From Lachnospiraceae bacterium UBA3633 (GTDB taxonomy: Bacteria > Bacillota > Clostridia > Lachnospirales > Lachnospiraceae): DNA of 64,000 nucleotides. Positions 16,450 to 23,850 of the stretch are shown here, piece after piece. The stretch's first letter is position 1. Every line of letters begins with the position of its first letter. Under the pieces are notes generated by a model that did no database searches, had not been told where the DNA came from, and was given only the letters and a program-made list of their open reading frames with translations. Position numbers and translations under genes: made by a program. The stretch lies in NCBI GenBank assembly GCA_002374095.1, contig DFKY01000003.1, forward strand, positions 1 through 64,000, in the 5' to 3' direction.

Positions 16450-18275
16450 TTTGTACTCCTTCCGCCCTTAAATACACCAAATCCAAAATGGTCGCATCTT
16501 AAGCACCTACTGCATTCTTGCAATACTTCTTCATCACTCATTGATTCTTCTATTGGATCAAAATTGTCTTTTCTTTCTCTTGCTTCTTTAATCTTAAGTT
16601 CAACTCTACCGCATGGCACTTTATCATCAAAGCTCACACGAGGTATATCTATATCACTTATTATTTCATGATAAAAGCCAAGGTATTCATCAATATTAGC
16701 TGCTGCAACTCTTCCTGCTGCAATAGCCTTTATAACTGTGGCAGGTCCTGTCACGCAGTCTCCACCAGCAAATACTCCGTCAAAATCTTTTATGGATCCA
16801 GAGTCAAATGTGGCAATATTACCTCTTTTTACGCCTATTCCTTTATCCTCAAAGTGCTTACCTTCTATGCCTTGTCCAACAGCAACTATTATCATGTCAC
16901 AAGGTATAAGCTTTTCTTCTTCATTTTTATCTACTGGTTTTGGTCTTCCCTTTTCTATTTTTCCAGTCATCTGAGGTTTTACTCTTATCCCGGATACACA
17001 TCCATTACTATCCTTTACTATAGCCACTGGTGACATAAGCTCTATAATATTGACGCCTTCAGCTTCTGCTCCTGCTATCTCATCATTTAATGCAGTCATG
17101 TCAGCTTTTCTTCTTCTATATAAGATATCGACAGTTTTTGCTTTAAGCCTTATAGAAGATCTAGCCACATCCATAGCAACATTTCCACCACCTACAACTA
17201 TAACTCTTTTTCCTTCATAGCTTGGCATTGTATCATCACCAATACTTCTAAGCATCTCAACAGCCGAGATCACACCTTTTGCGTCTTCACCTTCTATCCC
17301 TATCTTCTTATCAGTATGAGCTCCTATCGCTATATATATAGCATCATATTTTTCTTTTAATTCAGATATGTCAATATCTTTTCCTATACTGACATTCAAT
17401 TTTACATCTATACCTGTAGACAATATAAAATCAATTTCTTCATCAAGTCTTTTTCTTGGCAGACGATAACTTGGTATACCATATCTAAGCATACCTCCAA
17501 GTTTCATTCGTTGATCATAAATAGTTACCCTATGCCCCATAAGTCTTAGATAATATGCTGCACTTAATCCACTTGGGCCACCACCGATTATTGCTACACT
17601 TTTCCCTGTATCTTCATTTTGTTTTGGTAATTTTGGATTTTTTGATTTTTCTATAGCAACTCTTTTTATCCCTCTTATATTGATAGGTGCATCAATTATC
17701 ATTCTTTTACATCTAAGTTCACAAGGATGCTCGCATATATAAGCACATGCAATTGGGAATGGGTTTTTATGTCTTATAAGATTAACCGCATCATCATACC
17801 TTCCTTCTTTTACAAGTGCTATATATCCAGGTATGTCAACATGTGCCGGACACATATTGACGCAAGAAACTGGTGTTTTACTATTACAAGTACAATTGCC
17901 ATTTTGTACATGCTCTTTATAATCATCATAGCATCCTTCTATGCTATTTAGCACAAGCTTTCCTGCTTCTTGACCTATAGCACAATCAGATGACACATAG
18001 ATTGCCATTGCTGTATCTCTTATAAGATCAAGTGTCGCAAGACTTGCCTCATTATCAAGTACTTTATCAAGAAGCTTTGCAAGTTTATTAAGTCCCACTC
18101 TACATGGTGTACACTTGCCACATGATTCTGAAAGACACAGTCTCACAAAAGATGCCGTAAGATCCACAGGGCAAAGCCCAGTAGGGCTTGCTACTATACG
18201 TCTCTCAAGATCTTTATAAAGTTTTTCTTTTACCGCTTCTTGCCTATCTTCAGTGTACATTGTAAGTCTACTCAT
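16443..18275 (-). CDS. NuoF-end/GltD-like NAD(P)H oxidoreductase, hydrogenase partner
   Basis: 610 residues. The N-terminal part (about 30-115) is the iron-sulfur end of NuoF/HydB (SESCGKCTPCRVG ligands), without the upstream NuoF flavin domain. The rest is a GltD/NfnB-type module: [4Fe-4S] ligands (CVNMCPAHVDIPGY, CAYICEHPCELRCKR, about 138-190), FAD-binding GGGPSGLSAAYYL (about 230) and NAD(P)-binding VVGGGNVAMDVAR (about 360). The C-terminus has one more cysteine motif (CSRCLRCDHFG). Probably the pyridine-nucleotide side of the hydrogenase, perhaps electron-bifurcating. Its ribosome-binding site is 25 nt from the ATG, with a hairpin in between. Confidence 0.88.
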   Translation of the reverse strand: MSRLTMYTEDRQEAVKEKLYKDLERRIVASPTGLCPVDLTASFVRLCLSESCGKCTPCRVGLNKLAKLLDKVLDNEASLATLDLIRDTAMAIYVSSDCAIGQEAGKLVLNSIEGCYDDYKEHVQNGNCTCNSKTPVSCVNMCPAHVDIPGYIALVKEGRYDDAVNLIRHKNPFPIACAYICEHPCELRCKRMIIDAPINIRGIKRVAIEKSKNPKLPKQNEDTGKSVAIIGGGPSGLSAAYYLRLMGHRVTIYDQRMKLGGMLRYGIPSYRLPRKRLDEEIDFILSTGIDVKLNVSIGKDIDISELKEKYDAIYIAIGAHTDKKIGIEGEDAKGVISAVEMLRSIGDDTMPSYEGKRVIVVGGGNVAMDVARSSIRLKAKTVDILYRRRKADMTALNDEIAGAEAEGVNIIELMSPVAIVKDSNGCVSGIRVKPQMTGKIEKGRPKPVDKNEEEKLIPCDMIIVAVGQGIEGKHFEDKGIGVKRGNIATFDSGSIKDFDGVFAGGDCVTGPATVIKAIAAGRVAAANIDEYLGFYHEIISDIDIPRVSFDDKVPCGRVELKIKEARERKDNFDPIEESMSDEEVLQECSRCLRCDHFGFGVFKGGRSTKW

Positions 18276-18284
18276 AGAAATGTC

Positions 18285-18306
18285 GTATAATTACTTATAC
18301 TCTCCT
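18285..18306 (-). promoter_or_regulatory. Ribosome-binding site with intervening hairpin
   Basis: AGGAGA (18301-18306, minus strand) is 25 nt from the diaphorase ATG, too far for normal initiation. Between them GTATAA and TTATAC form a perfect 6-bp stem with a GUAA (GNRA-type) tetraloop. Folding would shorten the effective distance to 9 nt. Other in-frame starts are excluded by a nearby stop codon. Confidence 0.55.
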
Positions 18307-18314
18307 TATCAAGG

Positions 18315-18809
18315 TTATATCTTTATACACATAAACTTATTTCCATTTCCTTCTACTATCTTTTTTATATCCTTAAATGGCATAAATATAGTAGCTGTAT
18401 TTTCAAGTGGATGAACGCCTATTCTTTCCTTTCCCATAAGACTTTGGTCAAATGCAACTATAACCTCATGATTTTCATCATTTAAAACGCAAAGTGGAGA
18501 TACAGACCCTTGCTTAACCCCAAGATATTTATCCATTCTCTCAGGTGATGCAAATGAAAGTCTTGTAGAGCCAAGAGCAAGTGCAAGTTTAGTCATATCA
18601 ACTTTTTTACTCTCTTCTACTGATACAAGATAATGTTTATCTCCTTTAGCATTTCGCACAAAAAGGTTTTTTACCACATCACCTTTTTTAGTAATGCCAG
18701 CAACTTCCATCTCTTCCATTGTAAATACTGCTGCATGATCTACTCTATCATATTTATATCCATTATCATCAAGCCATTTTATGCAACCTTCTTTATCATA
18801 TTTTGCCAT
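18315..18809 (-). CDS. ProX/PrdX-like aminoacyl-tRNA deacylase (YbaK/EbsC family)
   Basis: 164 residues, a single YbaK-type domain of the family that hydrolyses mis-charged Ala- or Cys-tRNA-Pro in trans. Landmarks: KNLFVRNAKGDKHYLVSV (about 46), the strand LSFASPERMDKYLGVKQGSVSPL (about 84), and the closing FDQSLMGKERIGVHPLENTATI. Proteins of this type (PrdX) are frequently encoded with proline reductase genes, matching the context. It overlaps the end of selB by 14 nt with AAAGGAG inside selB, so expression is coupled to the selenocysteine genes. Confidence 0.9.
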   Translation of the reverse strand: MAKYDKEGCIKWLDDNGYKYDRVDHAAVFTMEEMEVAGITKKGDVVKNLFVRNAKGDKHYLVSVEESKKVDMTKLALALGSTRLSFASPERMDKYLGVKQGSVSPLCVLNDENHEVIVAFDQSLMGKERIGVHPLENTATIFMPFKDIKKIVEGNGNKFMCIKI

Positions 18810-20742
18810 AATTAGCTCCTTTCACCCTATAAAGTCCGTGAAGTTCCGTAATTCTCTTTTGATCAAAACTATCTATAATAAGTATAGCATACTTTCTTGA
18901 AGTTGCAAGCAGGTCTCTTAGATCAGTCATAGCCATCTTTTCATTTTTATCTATAAAATCTTTAGTAAAGTTAAGTGCTTTTTTATAATAATCTGTATGA
19001 ATATAGTACTCATTTGATAGTTTTATAAGTTTCCCATCTTTTGCAAGGTCTACAAGCATTTGTCTAAGTTTTAGCTTATCTTTAAATCCACTTTTAGTAA
19101 ATTCTTCTATAACACTTGCATTGTCAATTGGTTCAAATCCCATACTCTTATACTTTTCTTCTATATCATTTATTATTTTAGCTACCTTATCATCTATAAC
19201 AACATTAAAGCTACTGTCTGATATAAGGTCCCCTTGTTGTTTTATAAAGTTTTGTGATATAAGATATGATATAAGTTTATCAAGTGTCGTATCTCCGACC
19301 TTACTATATCTTTTAAATAGTATTCCTTTCAGTTCTTCTTTTTTCATCCCTTTAAGTAAAGCATTGTCTTTATGAAACTTTGAAAGGATATCCTTTATGT
19401 ATCTTTTTATTCCTTCATAAAACTTTATAGACATTACTTGAGACTTTACGTCAATATCTACATTATCTTTATTTCCGTTTATGACAATTATTTCATTATT
19501 CTTTTTAAGATTATTTAAAAGTATAATCGTATCTTCGGTCCCAGTATTCATTTTTTTAGATATAAATGATACATCTGGAAAATCTACACTCGTGTCATTG
19601 ATTATTTCCTTTAGGACTACTTTTTCATCATTGCTATCAAGATCTTTAAAATGATTTAGTGCAATACCATCTTCTATCTTATATCTTTTAGAATCTACAC
19701 CCAGTATAATCCCACCACCACATGACTCCACTGGGCTCATAAATCTAATTATATATCTGTCGCCTCTCTTTAAAGGCACTGGATTATCAAATTTAAACTG
19801 TACATAATCATTTGTTATAATTCTAACACTTGCAGTAGCTTGATTCGAACCATAGTTAAAGTATATACGCTCTCCATTTTTAAGTCTTCTTCCTACAGAC
19901 TTAAACATCATTAATTTACAATCAATTATATCGCTAAGTATTATTGAAGATTTTGCTGCGAGTACATCCCCTCTATGCACTTCATCTTTTTTTACATTCA
20001 AAAGATTTATTGCCGTTCTTTGCCCTGCATAGGCTGTTGGTACCATCTGGTTATGTGACTCTATTTTCCTTACTTTCACAAGCTTCTGTGAAGGATATAA
20101 CATAAGTTCATCACCAGTATCGACTTTTCCTTCCATAAGAGTGCCTGTGATGACTGTGCCAAAGCCTTCCATAGTAAATACTCTATCTATAGGAAGTCTC
20201 ATAAGTTCTTTATTGTTATTTCTCTTACCTATATCTTTTATTTCATCAAGTATAAGACTTTTTAAGACATCAATATTCTTCCCTGTATATGCAGATACAC
20301 AAAGTGACTTTGCATTTTCAAGAAAAGAGTCTTTTGTAAGTCCTGCCACTTCACTTCTTAGCATATCAAAATCTACTACATTTGGAGAGTCAAGCTTTGT
20401 GTATACTATAATTCCTTTTTTTATGCCAAGTGTCTTAAGTATCTCAAAATGCTCTATGGTTTGTGGCTTTATGCCTTCTTCAAGTGATATGACAAGTAGC
20501 ACAAGATCAATCCCGCCAATACCTGCAAGCATATTTTTTACAAATTTCTCATGTCCTGGCACATCAATAATGCCAATATGAATCCCAAGGTCATTTGGCA
20601 TATTGGCAAAACCATTTTCAATAGTTATTCCTCTTTTCTTTTCTTCCTTAAGCCTATCAGTGTCTATCCCAGTAAGTGCCTTTATAAGACTTGTCTTACC
20701 ATGATCAACATGACCAGCTGTACCTATAATTACATTTTGCAT
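18796..20742 (-). CDS. selB: Selenocysteine-specific elongation factor SelB
   Basis: 648 residues. SelB is a GTPase that brings Sec-tRNA-Sec to the ribosome at UGA codons marked by a SECIS hairpin. G1 GHVDHGKTSL (about residue 10), G3 DVPGHEKF (about 60), G4 near TKLDS (about 116), then EF-Tu-like domains II and III, and a C-terminal winged-helix region (from about 400) for SECIS binding. Its N-terminus MQNVIIGTAGHVDHGK is typical. No Shine-Dalgarno sequence precedes the ATG: the position is filled by part of a GGGGCGAGC repeat, 21 nt after the selA stop. Confidence 0.95.
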   Translation of the reverse strand: MQNVIIGTAGHVDHGKTSLIKALTGIDTDRLKEEKKRGITIENGFANMPNDLGIHIGIIDVPGHEKFVKNMLAGIGGIDLVLLVISLEEGIKPQTIEHFEILKTLGIKKGIIVYTKLDSPNVVDFDMLRSEVAGLTKDSFLENAKSLCVSAYTGKNIDVLKSLILDEIKDIGKRNNNKELMRLPIDRVFTMEGFGTVITGTLMEGKVDTGDELMLYPSQKLVKVRKIESHNQMVPTAYAGQRTAINLLNVKKDEVHRGDVLAAKSSIILSDIIDCKLMMFKSVGRRLKNGERIYFNYGSNQATASVRIITNDYVQFKFDNPVPLKRGDRYIIRFMSPVESCGGGIILGVDSKRYKIEDGIALNHFKDLDSNDEKVVLKEIINDTSVDFPDVSFISKKMNTGTEDTIILLNNLKKNNEIIVINGNKDNVDIDVKSQVMSIKFYEGIKRYIKDILSKFHKDNALLKGMKKEELKGILFKRYSKVGDTTLDKLISYLISQNFIKQQGDLISDSSFNVVIDDKVAKIINDIEEKYKSMGFEPIDNASVIEEFTKSGFKDKLKLRQMLVDLAKDGKLIKLSNEYYIHTDYYKKALNFTKDFIDKNEKMAMTDLRDLLATSRKYAILIIDSFDQKRITELHGLYRVKGANYGKI

Positions 20743-20750
20743 ATTTTTTT

Positions 20751-20763
20751 AGGGGCGAGCACG
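20751..20763. repeat. Partial palindromic repeat between selA and selB
   Basis: AGGGGCGAGCACG on the plus strand, matching half of the GGGCGAGC-type repeat seen at 29128, 50551, 59033 and 62877. It fills most of the 21-nt selA-selB gap and takes the place of a ribosome-binding site. Confidence 0.55.
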
Positions 20764-22155
20764 CTATATGATACTTTTTATTTCACTAACTAACAATTCT
20801 ATATCTTCATCCTGTATGGTTCTAACATCAAGATAGATTTTGTCATGAGCCACTCTAACTATAATTGGCACGTCAGCTGCTCTCATCTTTCGTTCTATCT
20901 TCTCTGCCGCCACATCTTTATTGTAAATTGTCACTGCGAAGCCATCAAGATAGACATCTGGAGCCGTGCCACCGCCAACTTGATCCTTTACCTTTTCTAT
21001 GCCTATCTCAAAACCACTCACATCTTTTATATTATCTACAAGCAGCTTTTTTATCTTCTCTGCTTTTTCTTTAAGTTTTTCTTTACTTATTGTAATCATA
21101 TTAAGTACAGGAATACTCTCTAAAGCTCTTTTTTCATCATAGTATTCAAAAAGCGTTGCATTTAATGCTGCAAGTGTAAACTTATCTACACGAAAAGCCC
21201 TTGCAAGTGGATGCTTTCTCATCTTGCCTATAAACTTTGCTTTTCCAACTATTATTCCAGCTTGTGGTCCACCAAGGAGTTTATCACCACTAAAAAGGAC
21301 GACATCTGCATTTTCTTTCACAAGACTTCTTACCGTAGGCTCATCTATCCCATAATCATTTAGATCAACCATAAGACCATTGCCCATATCATAAACTACA
21401 GGTAAATTATATTTTTCTCCGAGTTTCACGAGTGCAGGCAGATCAACCTGCTCTGTAAATCCCACTATTTTATAATTACTTGTATGAGCTTTGAGTAAGA
21501 CTGCAGTCTCATCATTTATCGCATCTACATAATCATTTAATTTAGTTTTATTGGTAGATCCAATCTCATGAAGTATTGCTGTGCTTTCTCCCATCACATC
21601 AGGAAGTCTGAAGCTATCTCCTATCTCTATAAGTTCTCCTCTTGATATAATCACTTCTTTTTTTGAGGCAAGTGCTGCAAGCACAAGTATTGTAGCTGCT
21701 GCATTATTATTGACAACCATTGCTGCCTCAGCACCTGTTATATCAGTAAGTATCTTTTCTATATGAGATTGACGATTACCTCTATTACCAGACTTTAAAT
21801 CATACTCAAGGTTGGTATAGTTGAGTGCCGTATCTATTATTGCATCAGCTGATTTCTTTGAAAGAATTGATCTACCGAGATTTGTATGGAGGACAGTGCC
21901 TGTAGCATTGATAATCTTTTTAAGACTTCTCTTTGATTTTTTTGATACTTTTTCTTTTAGCTTTTCTATGATATTGTCTTTATCTATGTCATTTGCAACC
22001 CCATTTAGTATATCAGCTCTTACATCAATCAATACTTCTCTTATGCAAGATACCAAAAAATCATGAGGGGTAAGCTTCACAATATCAGAAAGCTTCTCAT
22101 TTTTTAGAATTTCATCAACCTGTGGAATTTTTCTTAAAATCTCATTCTTATTCAT
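20764..22155 (-). CDS. selA: L-seryl-tRNA(Sec) selenium transferase SelA
   Basis: 463 residues, a PLP enzyme that converts Ser-tRNA-Sec to Sec-tRNA-Sec with selenophosphate. The N-terminal domain ends with KKIINATGTVLHTNLGRS (about 80-98), the classic SelA motif; VVNNNAAATILVLAALA follows (about 147), and the PLP lysine lies in FSGDKLLGGPQAGI (about 294). The length is typical. It follows tRNA-Sec and its terminator, and a TATAAT at about 22170 may be its promoter, though no good -35 is seen. selD, which makes selenophosphate, is not in the window. Confidence 0.96.
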   Translation of the reverse strand: MNKNEILRKIPQVDEILKNEKLSDIVKLTPHDFLVSCIREVLIDVRADILNGVANDIDKDNIIEKLKEKVSKKSKRSLKKIINATGTVLHTNLGRSILSKKSADAIIDTALNYTNLEYDLKSGNRGNRQSHIEKILTDITGAEAAMVVNNNAAATILVLAALASKKEVIISRGELIEIGDSFRLPDVMGESTAILHEIGSTNKTKLNDYVDAINDETAVLLKAHTSNYKIVGFTEQVDLPALVKLGEKYNLPVVYDMGNGLMVDLNDYGIDEPTVRSLVKENADVVLFSGDKLLGGPQAGIIVGKAKFIGKMRKHPLARAFRVDKFTLAALNATLFEYYDEKRALESIPVLNMITISKEKLKEKAEKIKKLLVDNIKDVSGFEIGIEKVKDQVGGGTAPDVYLDGFAVTIYNKDVAAEKIERKMRAADVPIIVRVAHDKIYLDVRTIQDEDIELLVSEIKSII

Positions 22156-22189
22156 ATTAACCTTTAGGCATATTATATAAGCCCCAAAT

Positions 22190-22217
22190 AAAAAAGTTCT
22201 TTGGAAACCAAAGAACT
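22190..22217 (-). terminator. Terminator after tRNA-Sec
   Basis: AGTTCTTTGG (22195-22204) and CCAAAGAACT (22208-22217), perfect 10-bp stem with a 3-nt loop, then a U run on the minus strand. It ends the tRNA-Sec transcript before selA. Confidence 0.88.
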
Positions 22218-22260
22218 AAAACTATCTATTATTTTCCTTTGGTTTCAATAGACTAATAAA

Positions 22261-22352
22261 CGGAGACGCTAGGAATCGAACCTAGCCGAAAGATATAATC
22301 TCTCACAACGGTTTTGAAGACCGCGGGGCGCACCAGCTACCCTCCTATCTCC
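22261..22352 (-). tRNA. selC: tRNA-Sec (anticodon UCA)
   Basis: About 92 nt. The minus strand reads GGAGATAGG at the 5' end and GTCTCCG at the 3' end, with a T arm CTAGG-TTCGATT-CCTAG, an anticodon arm GCGGT-CTTCAAA-ACCGT bearing UCA, and a long variable arm of about six pairs (AGAGAT/ATCTTT). The long variable arm and UCA anticodon identify it as the selenocysteine tRNA. CCA is not encoded. The acceptor base is imperfect: the U6-G pair is followed by an A7-C mismatch. It supplies the tRNA needed for the UGA in prdB. Confidence 0.95.
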
Positions 22353-22387
22353 ACAATCAATTGAATGCGATATATTAAGTTAATGAA

Positions 22388-22416
22388 ATACTACCATAAA
22401 TTTATATTTTAGTCAA
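22388..22416 (-). promoter_or_regulatory. Promoter of tRNA-Sec
   Basis: TTGACT (22411-22416) and TAGTAT (22388-22393) with 17-bp spacing on the minus strand, ending about 36 nt upstream of the tRNA. It abuts the terminator of the rpsF operon. Confidence 0.7.
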
Positions 22417-22417
22417 A

Positions 22418-22451
22418 TAAAAAACCCAAAGCTCCACTCAAGCTTTGGGTT
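22418..22451 (-). terminator. Terminator of the rpsF-ssb-rpsR operon
   Basis: AACCCAAAGCT (22423-22433) and AGCTTTGGGTT (22441-22451), perfect 11-bp stem with a 7-nt loop, then a U run on the minus strand. Confidence 0.92.
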
Positions 22452-22457
22452 AAAAGA

Positions 22458-22733
22458 TTACTTTATAACATATGGAAGTATTGCTACATGTCTTGCACGA
22501 TTTATTGCATTAACAATCTCTCTTTGATGCTTTGCACAAGTTCCAGTCACTCTTCTTGGAAGTATCTTTCCACTTTCTGATATATATTTTCTTAAAATCT
22601 TCTCATCTTTATAACTTACACTTGTAGCACCTTTAGTACAAAACTGACATACTCTCTTCTTTTTAGCTCTAAAGTCTCTCTTGTCTTTTTTTTCATCTTT
22701 ATTATATGTTCTTACTTTCTTATCTGCTGGCAT
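22458..22733 (-). CDS. rpsR: 30S ribosomal protein S18
   Basis: 91 residues, S18 of the small subunit, which sits on the platform next to S6. A lysine/arginine-rich N-terminal extension (about 28 residues) precedes the conserved core: CQFCTKGATSVSYKDEKILRKY (about 30) and PRRVTGTCAKHQREIVNAI, RARHVAILPY at the end. Cysteines of the CxxC type are kept. It is the last gene of the rpsF-ssb-rpsR operon, 19 nt after ssb. Confidence 0.97.
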   Translation of the reverse strand: MPADKKVRTYNKDEKKDKRDFRAKKKRVCQFCTKGATSVSYKDEKILRKYISESGKILPRRVTGTCAKHQREIVNAINRARHVAILPYVIK

Positions 22734-22752
22734 TTTAAAATCCTCCTAATGC

Positions 22753-23187
22753 TTAGAATGCGACTTCATCATCATCAATAGAACCATTTACATCATCTAT
22801 AAATCCATCCATCACAGTAGCACTGCTCTCCTTAGAAGCAGTAGGAACTACTTGACCTGCTTTAGGTGCATCTGCAAATTCTTGATTTTCAATCACTACA
22901 TCAGTAGTTGAAACTTTCTGACCATCTTTATTGGTATATGACCCAACTTGAAGTCTTCCTTCTACAAGTACCCTTTGACCTTTGTGAAAATACTTGCTTG
23001 CAAATTCTCCTGCTTTTCCAAATGCTACGCAGCGAATAAAATCTGCTGAATTCACATTGTCTTCTTTTTTTGCAAATCTTCTATCTACTGCAAGAGTATA
23101 TCTCGCGATAGCCATAGAAGAATCTTTTGATGAATATCTTAGATCTGGTTCTGCGGTAAGTCTACCCATTAAAATTACTTTGTTCAT
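22753..23187 (-). CDS. ssb: Single-stranded DNA-binding protein
   Basis: 144 residues. One OB fold (residues 1-105: MNKVILMGRLTAEPDLRY, then FIRCVAFGKAGEFASKYFHKGQ) binds single-stranded DNA as a tetramer in replication, recombination and repair. A short flexible linker leads to the acidic tip ending DDEVAF, the docking site for partner proteins. It lies in the conserved position between rpsF and rpsR. Confidence 0.97.
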   Translation of the reverse strand: MNKVILMGRLTAEPDLRYSSKDSSMAIARYTLAVDRRFAKKEDNVNSADFIRCVAFGKAGEFASKYFHKGQRVLVEGRLQVGSYTNKDGQKVSTTDVVIENQEFADAPKAGQVVPTASKESSATVMDGFIDDVNGSIDDDEVAF

Positions 23188-23216
23188 ATTTTTCTCTCTT
23201 TCTTAATAAAAACGAA

Positions 23217-23498
23217 TTATTGTTTTACAATTAAGAATCTAACGACATTTTCCATAATACGAACTGAGTTTTCAAGTTCGCCTGGTGTATGTGTGGCACC
23301 ATCAAACTTGATGAAATAATAGTATCCTTCATTCATACCATCAATCTCATAGGCAAATCTTCTTTTGCCCCACTCTTCAATCGCTTCATCAGGAGTCCCA
23401 CCGAAACGAGTAATGTAAGCTTTGATTTTCTCAATTTCAGAATTTCTTGCTTCATCTTCAAGTTTACTATTTAGGACTACGCAAAGTTCATACTTCAT
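23217..23498 (-). CDS. rpsF: 30S ribosomal protein S6
   Basis: 93 residues, S6 of the small subunit, which pairs with S18. MKYELCVVLNSKLEDEA opens the ferredoxin-like fold; WGKRRFAYEIDGMNEGYYYFIKFD (about 42-65) is the hallmark stretch. Strong GGAGG before the ATG. First gene of the operon, preceded by a 5' leader with a CCG-bearing hairpin that fits S6:S18 autoregulation. Confidence 0.97.
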   Translation of the reverse strand: MKYELCVVLNSKLEDEARNSEIEKIKAYITRFGGTPDEAIEEWGKRRFAYEIDGMNEGYYYFIKFDGATHTPGELENSVRIMENVVRFLIVKQ

Positions 23499-23523
23499 AA
23501 ATTTTCACCTCCTTTTGGACTAA

Positions 23524-23593
23524 TGGCCACTGACGGTAATCAGTAGCAAGTGCCGTACAGACAATACTATAAAACAAATCCGTCCTGTCTGTA
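23524..23593 (-). promoter_or_regulatory. Candidate S6:S18 autoregulatory leader of rpsF
   Basis: The minus-strand leader holds two hairpins. The distal one pairs TACAGACA with TGTCTGTA (23586-23593 with 23556-23563, 8 bp). The proximal one has stem ACTGA/TCAGT (23529-23533 with 23540-23544), extendable by GCU/GGC, around the loop UUACCG. A CCG in such a loop just upstream of rpsF is the known hallmark of the S6:S18-binding motif in bacterial mRNAs. The match is by structure and position only. Confidence 0.65.
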
Positions 23594-23609
23594 TCCCTTG
23601 GCAAAACTT

Positions 23610-23638
23610 ATTCTATCATAAAATATATTCTTTTTCAA
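23610..23638 (-). promoter_or_regulatory. Sigma-A promoter of the rpsF operon
   Basis: TTGAAA (23633-23638) and TAGAAT (23610-23615) with 17-bp spacing, minus strand, giving a leader of about 105 nt. Confidence 0.78.
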
Positions 23639-23643
23639 GGCAT

Positions 23644-23811
23644 AAAAAAACCAGATTACCGTTAAAACTTTATTGACACCTAGGCTCTCGCTTAGGTGGG
23701 TCACCTCATCAGCACTTTTAAAATCCTGTATAAACCATTTCTGGCCCAGGCCCATTAGCCGTACCGATATATGGATGCCCTTTAAATATAATGTAGGTTC
23801 AATAAACTATT
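23644..23811 (-). ncRNA. Candidate structured RNA, family unknown
   Basis: A stretch of about 100-165 nt, GC-richer than its surroundings, with no credible protein. On the minus strand CCAGA (23740-23744) and TCTGG (23651-23655) close a helix directly followed by a run of seven U (23644-23650). Inside lie a TTAAAA/TTTTAA pairing and a hairpin CACCTA-GC-GAGA-GC-TAGGTG (23677-23698) with a GNRA tetraloop. The layout (nested helices plus terminal U run, ending just before the rpsF promoter) suggests a separately terminated small RNA. I could not match it to 6S, SRP, tmRNA, RNase P or a riboswitch I know. The 5' end is not determined. Confidence 0.45.
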
Positions 23812-23850
23812 TTAACGCATAACCCAGTATTTTATAATCTTTACAATACT

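Noticed and set aside
23567..23755. 62-residue minus-strand reading frame overlapping the candidate RNA and the rpsF promoter
   Set aside because: It spans a consensus promoter, the U-run and RNA helices, has no ribosome-binding site and no family-like pattern; read as non-coding.
23644..23811. THF riboswitch or hammerhead ribozyme, because of AAGCGAGAGC and CTGATGAG strings
   Set aside because: Only isolated short matches; the remaining conserved bases and helices of either class are absent.
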